Source: Tachypleus tridentatus
Lineage: Eukaryota > Arthropoda > Merostomata > Xiphosura > Limulidae
NCBI RefSeq assembly: GCF_004210375.1
Contig: NC_134830.1
Span: forward strand, 10,850,001-10,914,000
Length of the DNA stretch: 64,000 bases
Reading direction: 5' to 3'
Positions 37,761 to 49,859 of this stretch are shown one piece after another. Positions within the stretch are counted from its first letter, which is position 1. Each line of letters starts with the position of its first letter. The notes beneath the pieces are model-generated. The model was not told where the DNA came from. It saw nothing but the letters and a program-made list of their open reading frames with translations, and searched no databases. The position numbers and the translations under genes are program-made.

Positions 37761-39044
37761 GTATCATAATTTGTAATACGGATAGAAATTAGTGGCGTTT
37801 TGCTACATTCATGCCAATTAAGTTTAATGTTGGCTTAGTAAAACTAGCAGTTTAGAGTTGCAATTAGTTACTGACAATTTTAGTATGCCAAACTTTTCAG
37901 CTATTGGAGTCACTTACTGGCCATATCTTGTTACAAGGTTTGACTAAAACTTCCAGTTCATTAAGTTGGTAAGGTTAATCTTGAATAAAAAATCTGCTTT
38001 AAATATAATAAAACTTATTTAAAAAAAAAACATTTCTGGCATTTAAACAGATGTTCTGGTGGATTCAAAGAAATTCTTATTAAAATTATCATCAAACAAG
38101 TAAGGCAGGTGTTCTGTTAGGCCTGCATATTTAAATACTGTAATTGTATAGAGGCAGGCTATTAGATTTCTGAGTCTGTTCTGCCTAGCTACCACAAAAA
38201 TATATTTTAACTTCAAGTTATGTTACAAAAACTTCATCATCTTATCCTTTCAGCCAGCTGGTTTAGTAGTATTTGTTTTGAATACAATATCTCTTTCCTT
38301 CAAGACCAGAAGAGATAAGTTGTTCTAGGGCAGTTGCCCTTACGGTTGACCACAGACTATAGCCCTGTGTTTAGAGGTTTTGCATAGCTGCATAGCACCT
38401 ACTAGTACTGTGTACTTATTTTTGTAAATAGGAAATATCTTTATAAAGTTGAAAAACATGACTAATGATTCATTGATTATCATGTTTTATCACAAAATTG
38501 ATTGTGTATGAAATACAAAAACATGAAATATTTGAGTTTCTCAAGTATGGAGCTAACAGTCACTTTTGTGCTTGAGGCTAAAAGAAAAGTTTAAAGTACA
38601 TAAATGTTAATTTTAGGTCTTTCAATATTGACTGTTGGGTTTGTGACCAAACTTAAGTAAACATCAATTTCCATTCTTTCACTCATAAAATGTTTTGTTG
38701 TCTTCATGAAATTTAGCAAGCTTTCTGTAAATGTTACAAGTCTTTTGTACACAAAAAATCAGAATTCTTAGTTATGTATTTGTGAATATGTGGTGATAGT
38801 GTGATGACTGCTGGAAGTGACTTTCATGTTAATATTAAATATATTTTTCTTCATTAAAAAATTGTCAAATTTCATTTGCATAATCTCCAAAACCTCCAAG
38901 ATAAATGTTAAACTTTTTTCAATGAAACTTCATATTTTGTCTGTTATTTTTTCTATATGCATTCAGTCAATTTTACAGATTTCCTACACATTTTAAACAA
39001 AATATGAAATGTATTTAACCCACCTTTTTTATTTCTAGGATGTC
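37761..39044. other. USP5 intron; nothing identified
   Basis: No exon or recognisable element. 38320-38400 is slightly richer in GC and could be an old repeat. Confidence 0.35.
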
Positions 39045-39910
39045 TGTAGATTGTAACATGGAATTACAATTGTTTATCCTAAATATTTAAAACTTTACAT
39101 TTTATACATTTTTTATAATTAGTTTTATTGTTTTGTTATCCTTTGACTTGTATCTAACTAATAATCTAACCATGCAAGTTGTAAATCACACATTGCTTGT
39201 GTTACTGTAATGAATAAATTTAATACATAAGCTGATTCTGTACATACCTTGTGAAGAATCATTACTGTTATCATTATGTTACCTAATCTAACCTAATAGG
39301 TTTTTAATTTTTACATTTGAGTTCTTTTTTATGTTGGTTGCTAATGACATTCAAGACTACTTTTTTATATTAATTGTACCAGTACACTAAATAATTTTTT
39401 ACTTGCCTAAATAATGCATCTAAAATTGCAGAATAACATGCACAAAACAAATAATGTTCTGTAACTATTATAATCTATCTGACTTTATACTTCTTTATAC
39501 AAAAGAATCATTAAATCTTACCTTACACTTGTGCTCTGTAGGCCACAAGAAGAACTTTAAAACTGAAGACAAAATAGACAGTGGTCTGTACAGAAAATAA
39601 TATCATGTAACATGCCATTTGATAAAATAAAATTAGGCTTTCTGTTGGTTATTAGTAGTTTGTGTAAAAGAAACTGGCTGGTGAGCATAGCACATATGCC
39701 TGATTTTCTAGTTTATGATTGTCAATAAATATGATTGAAGGCTATAAAATTATGCTTTGTCCTGGTACTAACTATATTGTAATGAATAATTTATGCTGGA
39801 TTCTTAACTTCTTAGAGATGTGGTAACTAAATTAGAGGGAACACTAATAGAACATGTTTCACAATTCTTGTACTAAGGGAGACTGAGGATTTTAAAAATA
39901 TTTCCTTATA
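39045..39910. repeat. Dispersed repeat, copy 2 (~0.87 kb)
   Basis: Collinear with 23985-24975 (same strand). Examples are gattgtaacatggaattaca, acctaatctaacc, cactaaataattttttac, gaataacatgcac, tctgtacagaaaata, gataaaataaaattaggctttc and ggctataaaattatgctttg. Both copies lie in USP5 introns. Confidence 0.7.
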
Positions 39911-40136
39911 AAATCAAAAACTTAAAGTTTATATTACATTGTGAGTTTTAACATTATTATGGCTTGAAAACTATTTATTGATAAAGAAATATAAAATGTG
40001 CAGTTTTCTAATACAGTGTATTCATAATTGTGGGAATTTTATTCCATCTTTAGTCAAAATTTAACATTGTAGTTAGATCTTACATGTATAGAGTTACATA
40101 ATTTTGAAATATGATTTTTTTTTTTATTGTTACAAG

Positions 40137-40274
40137 AGTTTGATCATGCAGTTTTGACTCAACTTTCTGACATGGGATTTCCACAAGAAGCCTGCAAGAA
40201 AGCACTGTTTAACACAGAAAATAAAGGCATAGAAGCAGCAATGAACTGGATAATGGAACACATGAATGATCCAG
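40137..40274 (+). CDS. USP5: USP5 exon (UBA1 domain)
   Basis: Exon after acceptor tgttacaag with donor gtactc. It encodes E-F-D-H-A-V-L-T-Q-L-S-D-M-G-F-P-Q-E-A-C, then K-K-A-L-F-N-T-E-N-K-G, then I-E-A-A-M-N-W-I-M-E-H-M-N-D-P. The M-G-F-P loop and the A-A-M-N-W helix are diagnostic for the first ubiquitin-associated domain of isopeptidase T, which binds a ubiquitin unit of the chain. Phase 1 at both ends. The following intron is only 368 bp, the shortest in the gene here. Confidence 0.93.
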
Positions 40275-40642
40275 GTACTCTATTAAATATTGTAGTAAAA
40301 TGTTGAGTGTTTCCTTTGTGTAATGCCAGAATCTGATGATCAGGAACTGGTTTTTCTGAGAGGTTACATAAATTGTGTATGCATTTCATAAATTTCTTTA
40401 TTATAAATTGTTATGTATTCTATGTATAGTATAGATATCAAATGTTAAAAGTCCTATAGTCAGAGTATTTTTGAAAAGTGGACCTTTGAAAGCAAATATT
40501 CTAACCTTTTTTGTTAGCATGCTATTGCTTTTCTTTGTAAATTAATTGTTTCTCATAAAATTAACATTGGAGTTCTTATAGGTTACCTTGTAAGAATTTT
40601 CTAAGAGAAAAATATTAATGTCAGTCTGTTTGTATATGGTAG

Positions 40643-40782
40643 ACTTTGCTGATCCTTTCATACCAGTGAGAAGTGTGACAGACAGTACAAAAGATGATTT
40701 TGTTCCAAATACAGAGGCATTAGTTACCATAGTTTCAATGGGTTTCTCTCAAGATCAAGCAAAAACAGCACTTAAAGAAACA
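40643..40782 (+). CDS. USP5: USP5 exon (linker and start of UBA2)
   Basis: Exon after acceptor tatatggtag. It encodes D-F-A-D-P-F-I-P-V then a hydrophilic linker, then T-I-V-S-M-G-F-S-Q-D-Q-A-K-T-A-L-K-E-T, the first helices of the second UBA domain (family: T-I-V-S-M-G-F-S-x-D-Q-A). The donor is placed at ACA|gttaagt, because joining here to the next exon gives K-E-T-D-N-N-V-E-R-A-L-D-W-I-F, which aligns without gaps to the family. A read-through to the later gtatga would break frame. The exon ends in phase 0. Confidence 0.9.
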
Positions 40783-41009
40783 GTTAAGTATGATTACAGA
40801 GTGTTCAGAACATTTTTAACCTTCTACACTAAAGATGTATATAAGATAATTTCTTTCAGGATTTAAGTATTAAAAAAATAAATTTGATTGGTTAAGTGTA
40901 ATTAGAATTTTAGTATGTGTATTGTGATAAAAGTAGGAATATTGAAATTAATGTAAGAATAAATTTCCTAGTTCGAGGTGCAATACTGAACTTGTATGCC
41001 AGTTGAAAA

Positions 41010-41131
41010 TTAAGTGTCCACAGAATAAAACACTGTTGTTTTAAGTGTCCACAGAATAAGACACTGTTGTTTTAAGTGTCCACAGAATAAGACACTGTTG
41101 TTTTAAGTGTCCACAGAATAAAACACTGTTG
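41010..41131. repeat. 31-bp tandem repeat, 4 copies
   Basis: Unit ttaagtgtccacagaataa followed by (a/g)acactgttgtt, four copies in a row with one A/G variant. Confidence 0.95.
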
Positions 41132-44100
41132 TTGAACAACTAAAACTTGTCAACAAATGCCTCTCAGTGGCTCAGCAAATAACTTGAACCTTTAAAATCC
41201 TAAATGTTGAACAAAGTAAAGAACCAACAATAAACTTGTATAACTTTGTAGTTCACAGCAAAGCAACTTTCAACAAATAACACACAAATGTAGTGGGTGT
41301 AGTGTAGTATTGGAAACCTAATTGAATACTTATGAGTAGTTGTTACATGTATTTGTGTCACTCGCACTGATTTACCTATTGAACTCATGACTAAATTAAG
41401 TAACTGGGGAAGCAGATGCCTGGCAGCATCTTATACCAACCTTTTTTTATTTTTTTACTGTTGAACTGATAAGTAGTAGAAAGGCTACAGTTTGGCATCA
41501 CTCCTGTTACTAACCATTTTGTTGTTTTTTATTAAACCACTGCCATCAACTCTTTTCATGTAGGTACCTCAGTTTAAAGAACACTGTGTTCATTGATAAA
41601 TTTTATGTGCAAGGGTGGGGTCAGAACTTGCATGTCATAGTTTTACAAAGTTACTTTCAAAATTAAACTACTTATATCAATAAACTTGGATTTGTTATCA
41701 ACATGTATCATTAAACATAGCAACAAAATGTAGTTGATAAAACAAATTTTAACATCATAATAAGAAAAAAATGGCTTAATACTCTCAACTGTGTCACCTG
41801 ACACTCCTTGCTATGAGTTGTTGAATGTCCATTTTATTTCTTGTATGATGCAAAGTAAACAGTACCTAATGAATTAAACGTCAGATATTAACAAGCTAGA
41901 ATGTAAAATAAAACTGTCTTCTTGATTTGATATCAGTATATTTACCCAAGCCTTTCCCATCTCTACATTCATTAGAAGCCATTTCCTTGTTTACACCTGC
42001 TGGTCATAACCCTCTCACTATGAACAGGTCAAAGGGTACATGTTACAATGCTTTAATTAAACAACTTTATTAATATTGTATATTCCTAAATTTAACCTCA
42101 CGAGGTAGTTTATAATTCAAATTTAAATATTATATATGTTTTATATTCTCACTTTGAAAGAAAATATTTAAAAACAAATACTAAGTATACTTTTTGTGTC
42201 ATGTGGCATTTTTTTGTTATTGCTCATTTTATATGTTATTATGCCTCTTGTACAATATCAATAGAGTTTAACAAATTAGAAAAACATATTCCACACATTT
42301 GAAAGCTGGAATATAAAATAAGAAACTCCCACTTGATTTACTGAAAACCAATATTTTTTGTAAATATACCAGACCAGTCTCACTCTCTACTCCACTTTTT
42401 TGAAATTCCCCTTTTTTGGCCTCTTCTCTTGTGTACAATCAATAGAAAGAGCTCATTCCAAGTGACATAAATTTTACAGATGGATATACATTGGTTTGAT
42501 AGGAAAGCTTGTACTTTTTCTGAATATGGTAAATGCTAGTAGTATAACATCTTATCTCTACTTACACGATAGCTTTTGTTGATTATGTATTTAACATATT
42601 ATGAAGTTAATTTGTATGTACATGTTATACTTGCTAAGCCTCATCATAAGCCTTGTTTATTCTCTCAAGTGGAAAGGTGAAGATAAATTTTTGTACATTT
42701 CAAAGATGCATTTTTGGAAACCAAAAAATTAACAAGTTACACTATAGAACCACTGTCTTTTTAACCTTATTCCCCAGACATTTACCCTAAAGATTTTCAT
42801 TTTTTCAAGCACTTTGACAACTTCTTGAACAATAAACACTTTCAAAACCAGACAGCTGCAGAAGAAGCTTTCAGAGAGTTCATTGACCATGGAACCTCTT
42901 ATTTCTACAGCATAGGCATAAACAGCATCGTTACATGTTGGGAAAAGTGTGTTGAAGCAAATGATGCTTACTTTAATTAAAGCATGCTTTACAACACTGG
43001 TTTATACTTTCCCAAACTTCACAGTTCAAAAACAACATTTATTTCTGGACAACCTAATATTTGCAATAGATGCTTCCATGTGCAGTTTCTGTTTGCCAAT
43101 AGCCTTGAGGCTAACAGCTAATGTTATGTGTGTACAAGTGGCATAGCTCCATTTTAGTATGCAACAACCTTCCACCAATAGATGTGTGACACAGCCTACT
43201 AACATAGCTTACTCCCTCTATATTGTAAAACATAATCATTACTTCTTGATTTGGCACCACTTCTCTCTTTCTCTTTATTTCTTTATTTCCTAAAATGCTT
43301 CTTTAAGATCTATTAATAAACTGATATTTCCCATCCCACTTGAGAGAATAAATGGGGCTTATGATAAAGCTTAGCATCGCATGACTCACAAGTTTGATTC
43401 AAATTTGTAACCGTTGAATGCTAGAAACCATGTTTCTCTATATATCTTTTATTTATTGTTCTTTATTTCAAGAAAAATAATTAAAATTTAAACACAGATG
43501 AATAAATAGTAACATGTATACATGTGTGTTCTTAAGTACTTACACACTGTGAAAACCTATTCCACTCAATTATGACCACCTTCCAAGGGTTAATTATCAC
43601 CAAAAAACCTACAAAGTTTATTGAATCAAACTGTCCTATATGTAGAGTTATAAACATTTTCTACACTTTTTTTTTTTTTTTACCTTAGACAATTCTTATT
43701 ACAAACATTATGCTATAAACAAGCTAATAAATCCTCTCGCACTGTATTTTTGGAATTGGAATTATGATAAACTGTACAGAAAGATTATGGTTAATTGCTG
43801 CACAAGTGTATTTAGTAGATGATGGTGCAGGTGTCATGTAAGCAATTTGTCTTTTATTAGTTAAAACAAGGTGCACACAGTCAGTGATCATGTGTCTTTG
43901 GTGAGAGATGCTTAGCCACAAAAAAGTATCTTGCTCACATCCATTGTTTACAAGTGTTGAAGAGATAGGAGATGAATAATTAGTAGGCTTACTCAAATTA
44001 TGAAACCTTACACATATGAATTTTAAAATACACTAACACATGATTAACTAAAAAATAAAACATAAATTGCAGTTTAACTGTCTACCAATCTAAAATGTAT

Positions 44101-44914
44101 GATATGAAAAAGTATAGTTAAAAACTAGGGACCCCACTTGTAACAATGAACTAATATTCTTTTCTACCTCATATAGATACAAATCCATACATTACTAATG
44201 TCTCTTGGCCTCATTAGGTAAATAGTGTGAAATCAGCTCTTTCTATTGGTTATAAGCATGCCATTCAACTTGAAACAGTTGCATAGCAACTGATCTTCCA
44301 CATTGAAAGTGAGCATTGCTTATATTTAACCATGGAATTTTCAAGTCTTTCCTCCAACTATTTCTATGAAATTGTGTCTAGACAACTTTTGCATGTAACT
44401 TCAGAGTTTAGATTTTTAACCAGTTACAATATATACTGAACTTTTAATTATTCTGTTAAAGGTTTCTTTATAAATGAATGAATAAAACTTGGATAATATC
44501 AAATTTTGAATCATAATATACTTTATATATAATAGTAATTTCATTAAAATACATTTATACTGAACAAGTTTTATTACATTTTGAACATAACTCGGTAACA
44601 TGCACAGAATGGGGTTTAAACATGGTATCATATCCATAAAGTTTCTTTTTATCTTAACATGAAAATCACTTTGCACTCAGAGCAGTCAAACCTGCTTTGA
44701 GAGTCAGAATTTCAGCAGTTATTTGTATCACTTTTATAAATTTGCATAAAACTTTGAAATGGCAACATTTTTACCACATTTTATTATTTGAGTATGGCTT
44801 CAATGAGAGAAGGCAATGCTGTTTTGAAAACATAATGTTAAGCCTGTATTCAAACACCTTCAAAAACTGGTTGCTTGGAAAGTGTTAATTACAATACATA
44901 ATCACACTTGTTAA

Positions 44915-45045
44915 ATCCTCTGATGGTACAGCAGTAAGTCTATGGGTTTACAGTGCTAAAATTAGAGGTTTGATTCCCCTCAGTGGACACAGAGATAGCC
45001 CAATATGGATTTATTATAAAAAAAATACACAAACAAACATGCACG
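44915..45045 (+). repeat. tRNA-derived SINE
   Basis: Contains an A-box-like TGGTACAGCAG (44924-44934) and a B-box-like GGTTTGATTCC (44967-44977; one change from GGTTCGANTCC), then gatagcccaatatgg and a tail ending aaaaatacacaaacaaaca. Spacing of the boxes fits a Pol III type 2 promoter. It closely recalls a SINE I associate with horseshoe-crab sequence (from memory). Confidence 0.75.
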
Positions 45046-45123
45046 TGTTAGAGATATTTATTAATTGAATATTTTTATATGTACTTATCACTGACTTGAT
45101 ACTCTATTTTGTTTTTTATATAG

Positions 45124-45244
45124 GATAACAATGTTGAAAGAGCCTTAGACTGGATATTTAGTCATAGTGATGAGCTGGAACCAACCCCTATGGAGACAGA
45201 ACCTGGTAGTTCCTCTGCTGTCCAGTTTCGAGACGGAAGTGAAA
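45124..45244 (+). CDS. USP5: USP5 exon (end of UBA2)
   Basis: Exon after acceptor tttatatag with donor gtaagg. It encodes D-N-N-V-E-R-A-L-D-W-I-F-S-H-S-D-E-L-E, then a Pro/Glu/Ser-rich linker ending F-R-D-G-S-E. The E-R-A-x-D-W-I-F-S-H motif closes UBA2. The family continues with the final catalytic-domain segment that carries the active-site His (K-Y-x-L-x-A-F-I-S-H-M-G, then C-G-H-Y-V-C-H). No such exon was seen between 45245 and 64000, so it lies in the gap at 47682-48181 or beyond the window. In the second case the current intron exceeds 18.7 kb. Confidence 0.92.
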
Positions 45245-45759
45245 GTAAGGTTACGTTTTGTATCAACTCTTATCCTGCTACATCTTCTAAAATGGCATTT
45301 CATCAAACTGTTTAAAGAACTATAACATGGATTGTTTTAATGTGCATTAGACAAAAATTAAAAGATACACTTTTTTTCATTGTCACTTTATGGTTTAATA
45401 ATGTACCAATGTTTTCTATACCTTTCTTCTATGCTTAAACTGAATGAAGTGCAGAATATTAAGATTTTAAGATATACTAATGCAGTGACATTTAAAATTG
45501 TAGGTATCCAATAATTTTTTAATGGAATATATAGAAATAGCTTCCATACAAGTTAGACAGTGAAATTAAAAACATAAGAACTACAGATATGATAAATAGC
45601 ATATTTTTAATGTAGATTAATTCCAAGTAACTTACATTTGAATGTTTCAGAACTGATAAACCATCTACAGCATGACATTAACATAAAAGTAAGAAAGAAA
45701 CTTTGAATGAGAAAATGTAAAAAGACCTTGCAAAAAATATGTAATATTATTTTGAAATA

Positions 45760-47640
45760 ACATGACACAATTGGTCCATCTCAACTGTTTGATCGTCGAA
45801 AACTTAATAAAAATAAATAAATAAAAAAATCTTAAAATCACCCTTTATTATTTATACACTCATCAAGCTTTTCCTTACACTTATTTAAATTTCCTGCTTC
45901 TACAACATCCAAAAACTAACCACCCTGTTGAAAAAATAAAACTGCCTTAGTTGAATATGACTCCAACCTTCCAAAATTTGCATCTCCCTAATCCTGCTGT
46001 TATCACTGTTAAATCTGAAAAAATGATGCATCAACACTACCAATTCTCTTCATAATCTTAAAAAAAGCACAATCAGATTCCTTCTCTTTTTTTTTTAAAC
46101 AGCCTTTCCTCATATGACAACCTCACCATCTCAAATACCATACTAGTAATACTTCTCTGAACCCTTTCCAACATTCAATGTTTTTTCTAGGATGAGGAAC
46201 CCAAGATCGAACACAGTATTCCAAATGTGGTCTAACCAGTGACCTATACAATGAAGTTGTAACCTTTTTAAGACTTGTATTCAATATTTCTGTAGATATA
46301 ACATAAATTCCCATTTGTCCTGCTACTAGTAACAGCACACTGCTTGAATGGCTTTAGAGACAGGTTGACTGATACACCAAGATCTCTTTACTTCATATCA
46401 CTGTTAAGGTTATTCCCATCCACATTATACTTATAATTCAAATTATGATAACCCACATGCATTATGTTGCATTTATTATAATTAAAACCTATCTGCCATT
46501 TATTTGTGTAAATCTCTGAATAATTTAATTTTTTTTGTAAATCAGCAGCATCTTCTTCACAACTAGTAACATCCAATATAAGTAATTTATTGACCATTCC
46601 TTCATCTGTGTCATTGATGTAAATAACAAATTTACTATTAGTCTTAAGACTAAGCCATGAGATATTCCTTTTGTGACATTAATCTAGTTTGACTGAACTA
46701 CATTTGTAACAACCCTCTACTTTCTTCTCTCTAGTCACTCTACTATTCAGTTTGCTAACTTATCCTTGCACCTATAGAGATAATTGTTTTACAGATGTAC
46801 CAAATCTACACCCTTACCCTCATCTACATAAGCAGTAATCTTTTCAAAGAATGTAAAAAGATTTATAAGGCTAGGGTTTTCCCTTAGTGAAACTGTGTTG
46901 GCTATCCAATAAAATTCTAAACTTCATTAAATGAGTTTACAAAACATTTTTAACAGAATTTTTATCACCACCTTTGAAAAGAAGAGTTGCATTAGCTAAC
47001 CTCCAATCATCTGGTACCTGTCCACTGTTCAAGAACTGAGAAAAAAATAGTAGTGAGTGGCTCACATATCAATCTTGAACCTTCTTCAAAATCCTTGAAA
47101 AAATACTATTGTTCTGTATTGTTTTTAACATCCTAATTTGTTCTTGTTTTCATTTATTAACTGTTTAAAATGTGATATAATCTTTAAATCTTCATCAGTA
47201 AAAACTGAAGAAAAAGTAAAATTTAATAAGCTAGCCATCTCATAATCATCAAATACTAGACTTCCTTCACCATCCCTCAAGGGTCCTGCCCACATTTTGT
47301 TTACTCTTAATGTATTTATAGAAATCCTTAGTTATTTTTCAGCCAACTTTTCCTTGTAAGATGTTTTGTTCTTATTTCTTGTTTTACAAACTTTCATAAT
47401 CTTCTAAACCTTGTGTCATACCAGTTAATTTTAATTTCATAAACTTTTTATGGTTTTATTTAATATTATCAAACTCTTTATGAGCCAACTTGTTTATTTT
47501 ATTTGCAGCTACTCTTTTTTTTCTTTCTGTGAGAATATATAGTTTTTAAATATTGAAAATTTCTGTTCAAAACTTTCCCACATTTGCTCAGTGTATCTAA
47601 ATGACTTCAGTTACCCAATCTGCAATCCCACGACAGATAA
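45760..47640 (-). mobile_element. CR1-like LINE fragment, minus strand
   Basis: Minus-strand frames give, in order: G-P-L-R-D-G-E-G-S-L then L-L-N-F-T-F-S-S-V-F-T near 47290-47200; V-P-D-D-W-R-L-A-N-A-T-L-L-F-K-G-G-D near 47020-46960; then 46388-46597 (T-N-K-W-Q-I-G-F-N-Y-N-K-C-N-I-M-H-V-G) and 46123-46338 (L-Y-R-S-L-V-R-P-H-L-E-Y-C-V-R-S-W). These are the linker, RT fingers/palm and thumb of CR1/L2-type ORF2. The catalytic Y/F-A-D-D is not seen. Frameshifts abound. The 5' side runs into the gap, and the 3' end is approximate. Confidence 0.8.
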
Positions 47641-47681
47641 TTTTTTGTTGCATCCCTTCAAAATATTTGAAATTTTTGAAT

Positions 47682-48181
47682 NNNNNNNNNNNNNNNNNNN
47701 NNNNNNNNNNNNNNNNNNNNNNNNNNNNNNNNNNNNNNNNNNNNNNNNNNNNNNNNNNNNNNNNNNNNNNNNNNNNNNNNNNNNNNNNNNNNNNNNNNNN
47801 NNNNNNNNNNNNNNNNNNNNNNNNNNNNNNNNNNNNNNNNNNNNNNNNNNNNNNNNNNNNNNNNNNNNNNNNNNNNNNNNNNNNNNNNNNNNNNNNNNNN
47901 NNNNNNNNNNNNNNNNNNNNNNNNNNNNNNNNNNNNNNNNNNNNNNNNNNNNNNNNNNNNNNNNNNNNNNNNNNNNNNNNNNNNNNNNNNNNNNNNNNNN
48001 NNNNNNNNNNNNNNNNNNNNNNNNNNNNNNNNNNNNNNNNNNNNNNNNNNNNNNNNNNNNNNNNNNNNNNNNNNNNNNNNNNNNNNNNNNNNNNNNNNNN
48101 NNNNNNNNNNNNNNNNNNNNNNNNNNNNNNNNNNNNNNNNNNNNNNNNNNNNNNNNNNNNNNNNNNNNNNNNNNNNNNNNN
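47682..48181. other. Assembly gap (500 N)
   Basis: Exactly 500 N, probably a placeholder. It separates the CR1-like fragment from the unclassified element. Confidence 0.99.
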
Positions 48182-48182
48182 A

Positions 48183-49580
48183 GATCACTCTAATGTTTGC
48201 TATTTCTGTCAGCAAGACTTTTACAGGCTGTACTACAGCAAAGAAAAAGAAACACATTGTTTACATAAGAATTTGCAATCAGCAATGCACCCAGTAGAGC
48301 ACTCAGAAAATTTTACCTGTACCCAAACCTCCAGATCAAGAAATGCAGAGTTCCAGCAGTGCAGATGAACATTCCAGTGGTGAATATGTGGGAGCCCAAT
48401 CATCCAGAAAGTGAGAATAAACCAATATCATTTTCTCAAGAGGCTCTAAATGACTTGTGCAGGGATCTCTATTTAACCAAAGACAAAAGCCCTGGCATCA
48501 AGGTTTCAAGACGTAATCTTCTTGAGTAAGGAGTGAAGAAAACACTGTACAGGAAGCGATACAGAGGATCTGCCTGCATTATTCACCATGAAGGATGACT
48601 TATGCTTTTGTAATGACATCACTGAACTTTTTGAGCAACTGGAAATACCATATGATAACACCAACTGGCAACTTTGCATAGATGCATCCAAGGACAGCAT
48701 CAAAGCTGTTCTGCTACACAATGGTAACACTCTGCCTTCTGTTCCCATAGCTTATAGCACAATCATGAAAGAATCATATGAAAATCTGAAAGCAATTCTA
48801 ACAAGCATACAGTATGATGACCATAACTGGCATATTTGTGCAGATTTCAAGGTTGTGGCCATGCTTACTGGCCTTCAGCTTGGCTATACTAAATTTTGCT
48901 GCTTCCTGTGCTTATGGAACTCCAGAGCAAGAACTGAACATTATGTGCTAAGGATTGGCTGATCCGAGATGAAATTGAGCAAGGAAACCACAACATCATA
49001 CACAAACCACTTGTGAAAAGTGATAGAATTCTTTTTACCACCTTTGCATATTAAACTTGGTTTGTTCAAGCAATTTATGAAAGCCTTGGACAAGGAATCC
49101 TCCACATTTGCATATCTTGCAGAGAAGTTCCCTTCCCTGAGTCAAGCTAAAATTAAAGAAGGTATCTTCATAGGTCCCCAAATTCGAAACATTGTACTTG
49201 ATGAAACCTTCATCACACATCTCAAGAGAAAAGAGAAGCTTGCCTTTGAGTCATTCAAGAAAGTTTGTGATAACTTCCTGGGGAACCATCGTTCAGAAGA
49301 CTATGTGCAAGTTGTGAATGATCTGCTGAGTCATTATCATGATATTGGATGTAACATGTCCCTAAAAGTTCATGTGCTCCACTCTCATTTGGATTTTTTT
49401 GCGGAAAATCTTGGTGATGTGAGTGATGAACATGGCGAGTGATTCCATCAGGATATTTCAATGATGGAGCGACGATTTAGGGGAAAATAGAACCCTGGCA
49501 TGTTGCCAGACTACTGCTGGTGTATAAAAAAAGAAGATCACACTCCACACAAGAGGCTTAGAAGAACAAAAGTTGTTTAA
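48183..49580 (+). pseudogene. Relic of an unclassified, arthropod-abundant mobile-element-like gene
   Basis: Pieces in several frames form one protein: C-Y-F-C-Q-Q-D, S-A-M-H-P-V-E-H-S-E, F-S-Q-E-A-L-N-D-L-C-R-D-L; then 48588-48962 with C-N-D-I, I-D-A-S-K-D-S-I-K-A-V-L-L-H-N-G-N, C-A-D-F-K-V-V-A-M-L and K-F-C-C-F-L-C-L-W-N-S-R-A-R; then 49023-49442 with P-P-L-H-I-K-L-G-L, G-P-Q-I-R-N, F-L-G-N-H-R and V-S-D-E-H-G-E; then F-H-Q-D-I-S and M-E-R-R. I know this domain series from many 'uncharacterized protein' entries in arthropods but not its transposon class. The D-A-S-K, D-F-K and H-G-E-x-F-H-Q-D motifs hint at a nuclease or DDE-like fold; that is inference. It has stops (the E-stop-F at 49442 replaces a codon expected as Arg) and frameshifts. 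A polyadenylation-like AATAAA is at 49611. Confidence 0.7.
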
Positions 49581-49859
49581 ACTGATAGGTGTGTGTTTTT
49601 AATTCATAACCAATAAATGTTTTGTTATACCAACTGAATTTTTGTTTTGTTTTTTGTAACTTTCAGTATTTGCAATGTTGTGTTCAATACGTGATATTTT
49701 GCAGTATATTATAAAACATATGGTTCATGGTACAGGAAAACGGTGCCTAATCTGGAGGAATAAAGGTCAGATTCAGAATCAGGACAATTTTTGTGATCCA
49801 GAAACAAGTCTTACTTAACTTATACTTTTTTGAACCTGAAATTTGTTGCACAGTGAATT
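49581..49859. other. Spacer between element relics
   Basis: Includes AATAAA near 49611 belonging to the previous relic. The 5' end of the LINE that follows is somewhere here and could not be fixed. Confidence 0.4.

Larger units (their letters stand above)
40783..45123. other. USP5 intron 5 (as numbered here)
   Basis: 4.3-kb intron. It contains a 31-bp tandem repeat, diverged dispersed sequence and a SINE near its 3' end. No exon seen inside. Confidence 0.7.

Noticed and set aside
44924..44977. Functional tRNA gene
   Set aside because: Box A and B are present, but no cloverleaf or anticodon stem can be formed and the tail is that of a SINE.
47591..48368. Open frames across the second gap, both strands
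   Set aside because: Artefacts of N bases; only the ends have sequence. The downstream end is covered under the unclassified relic.
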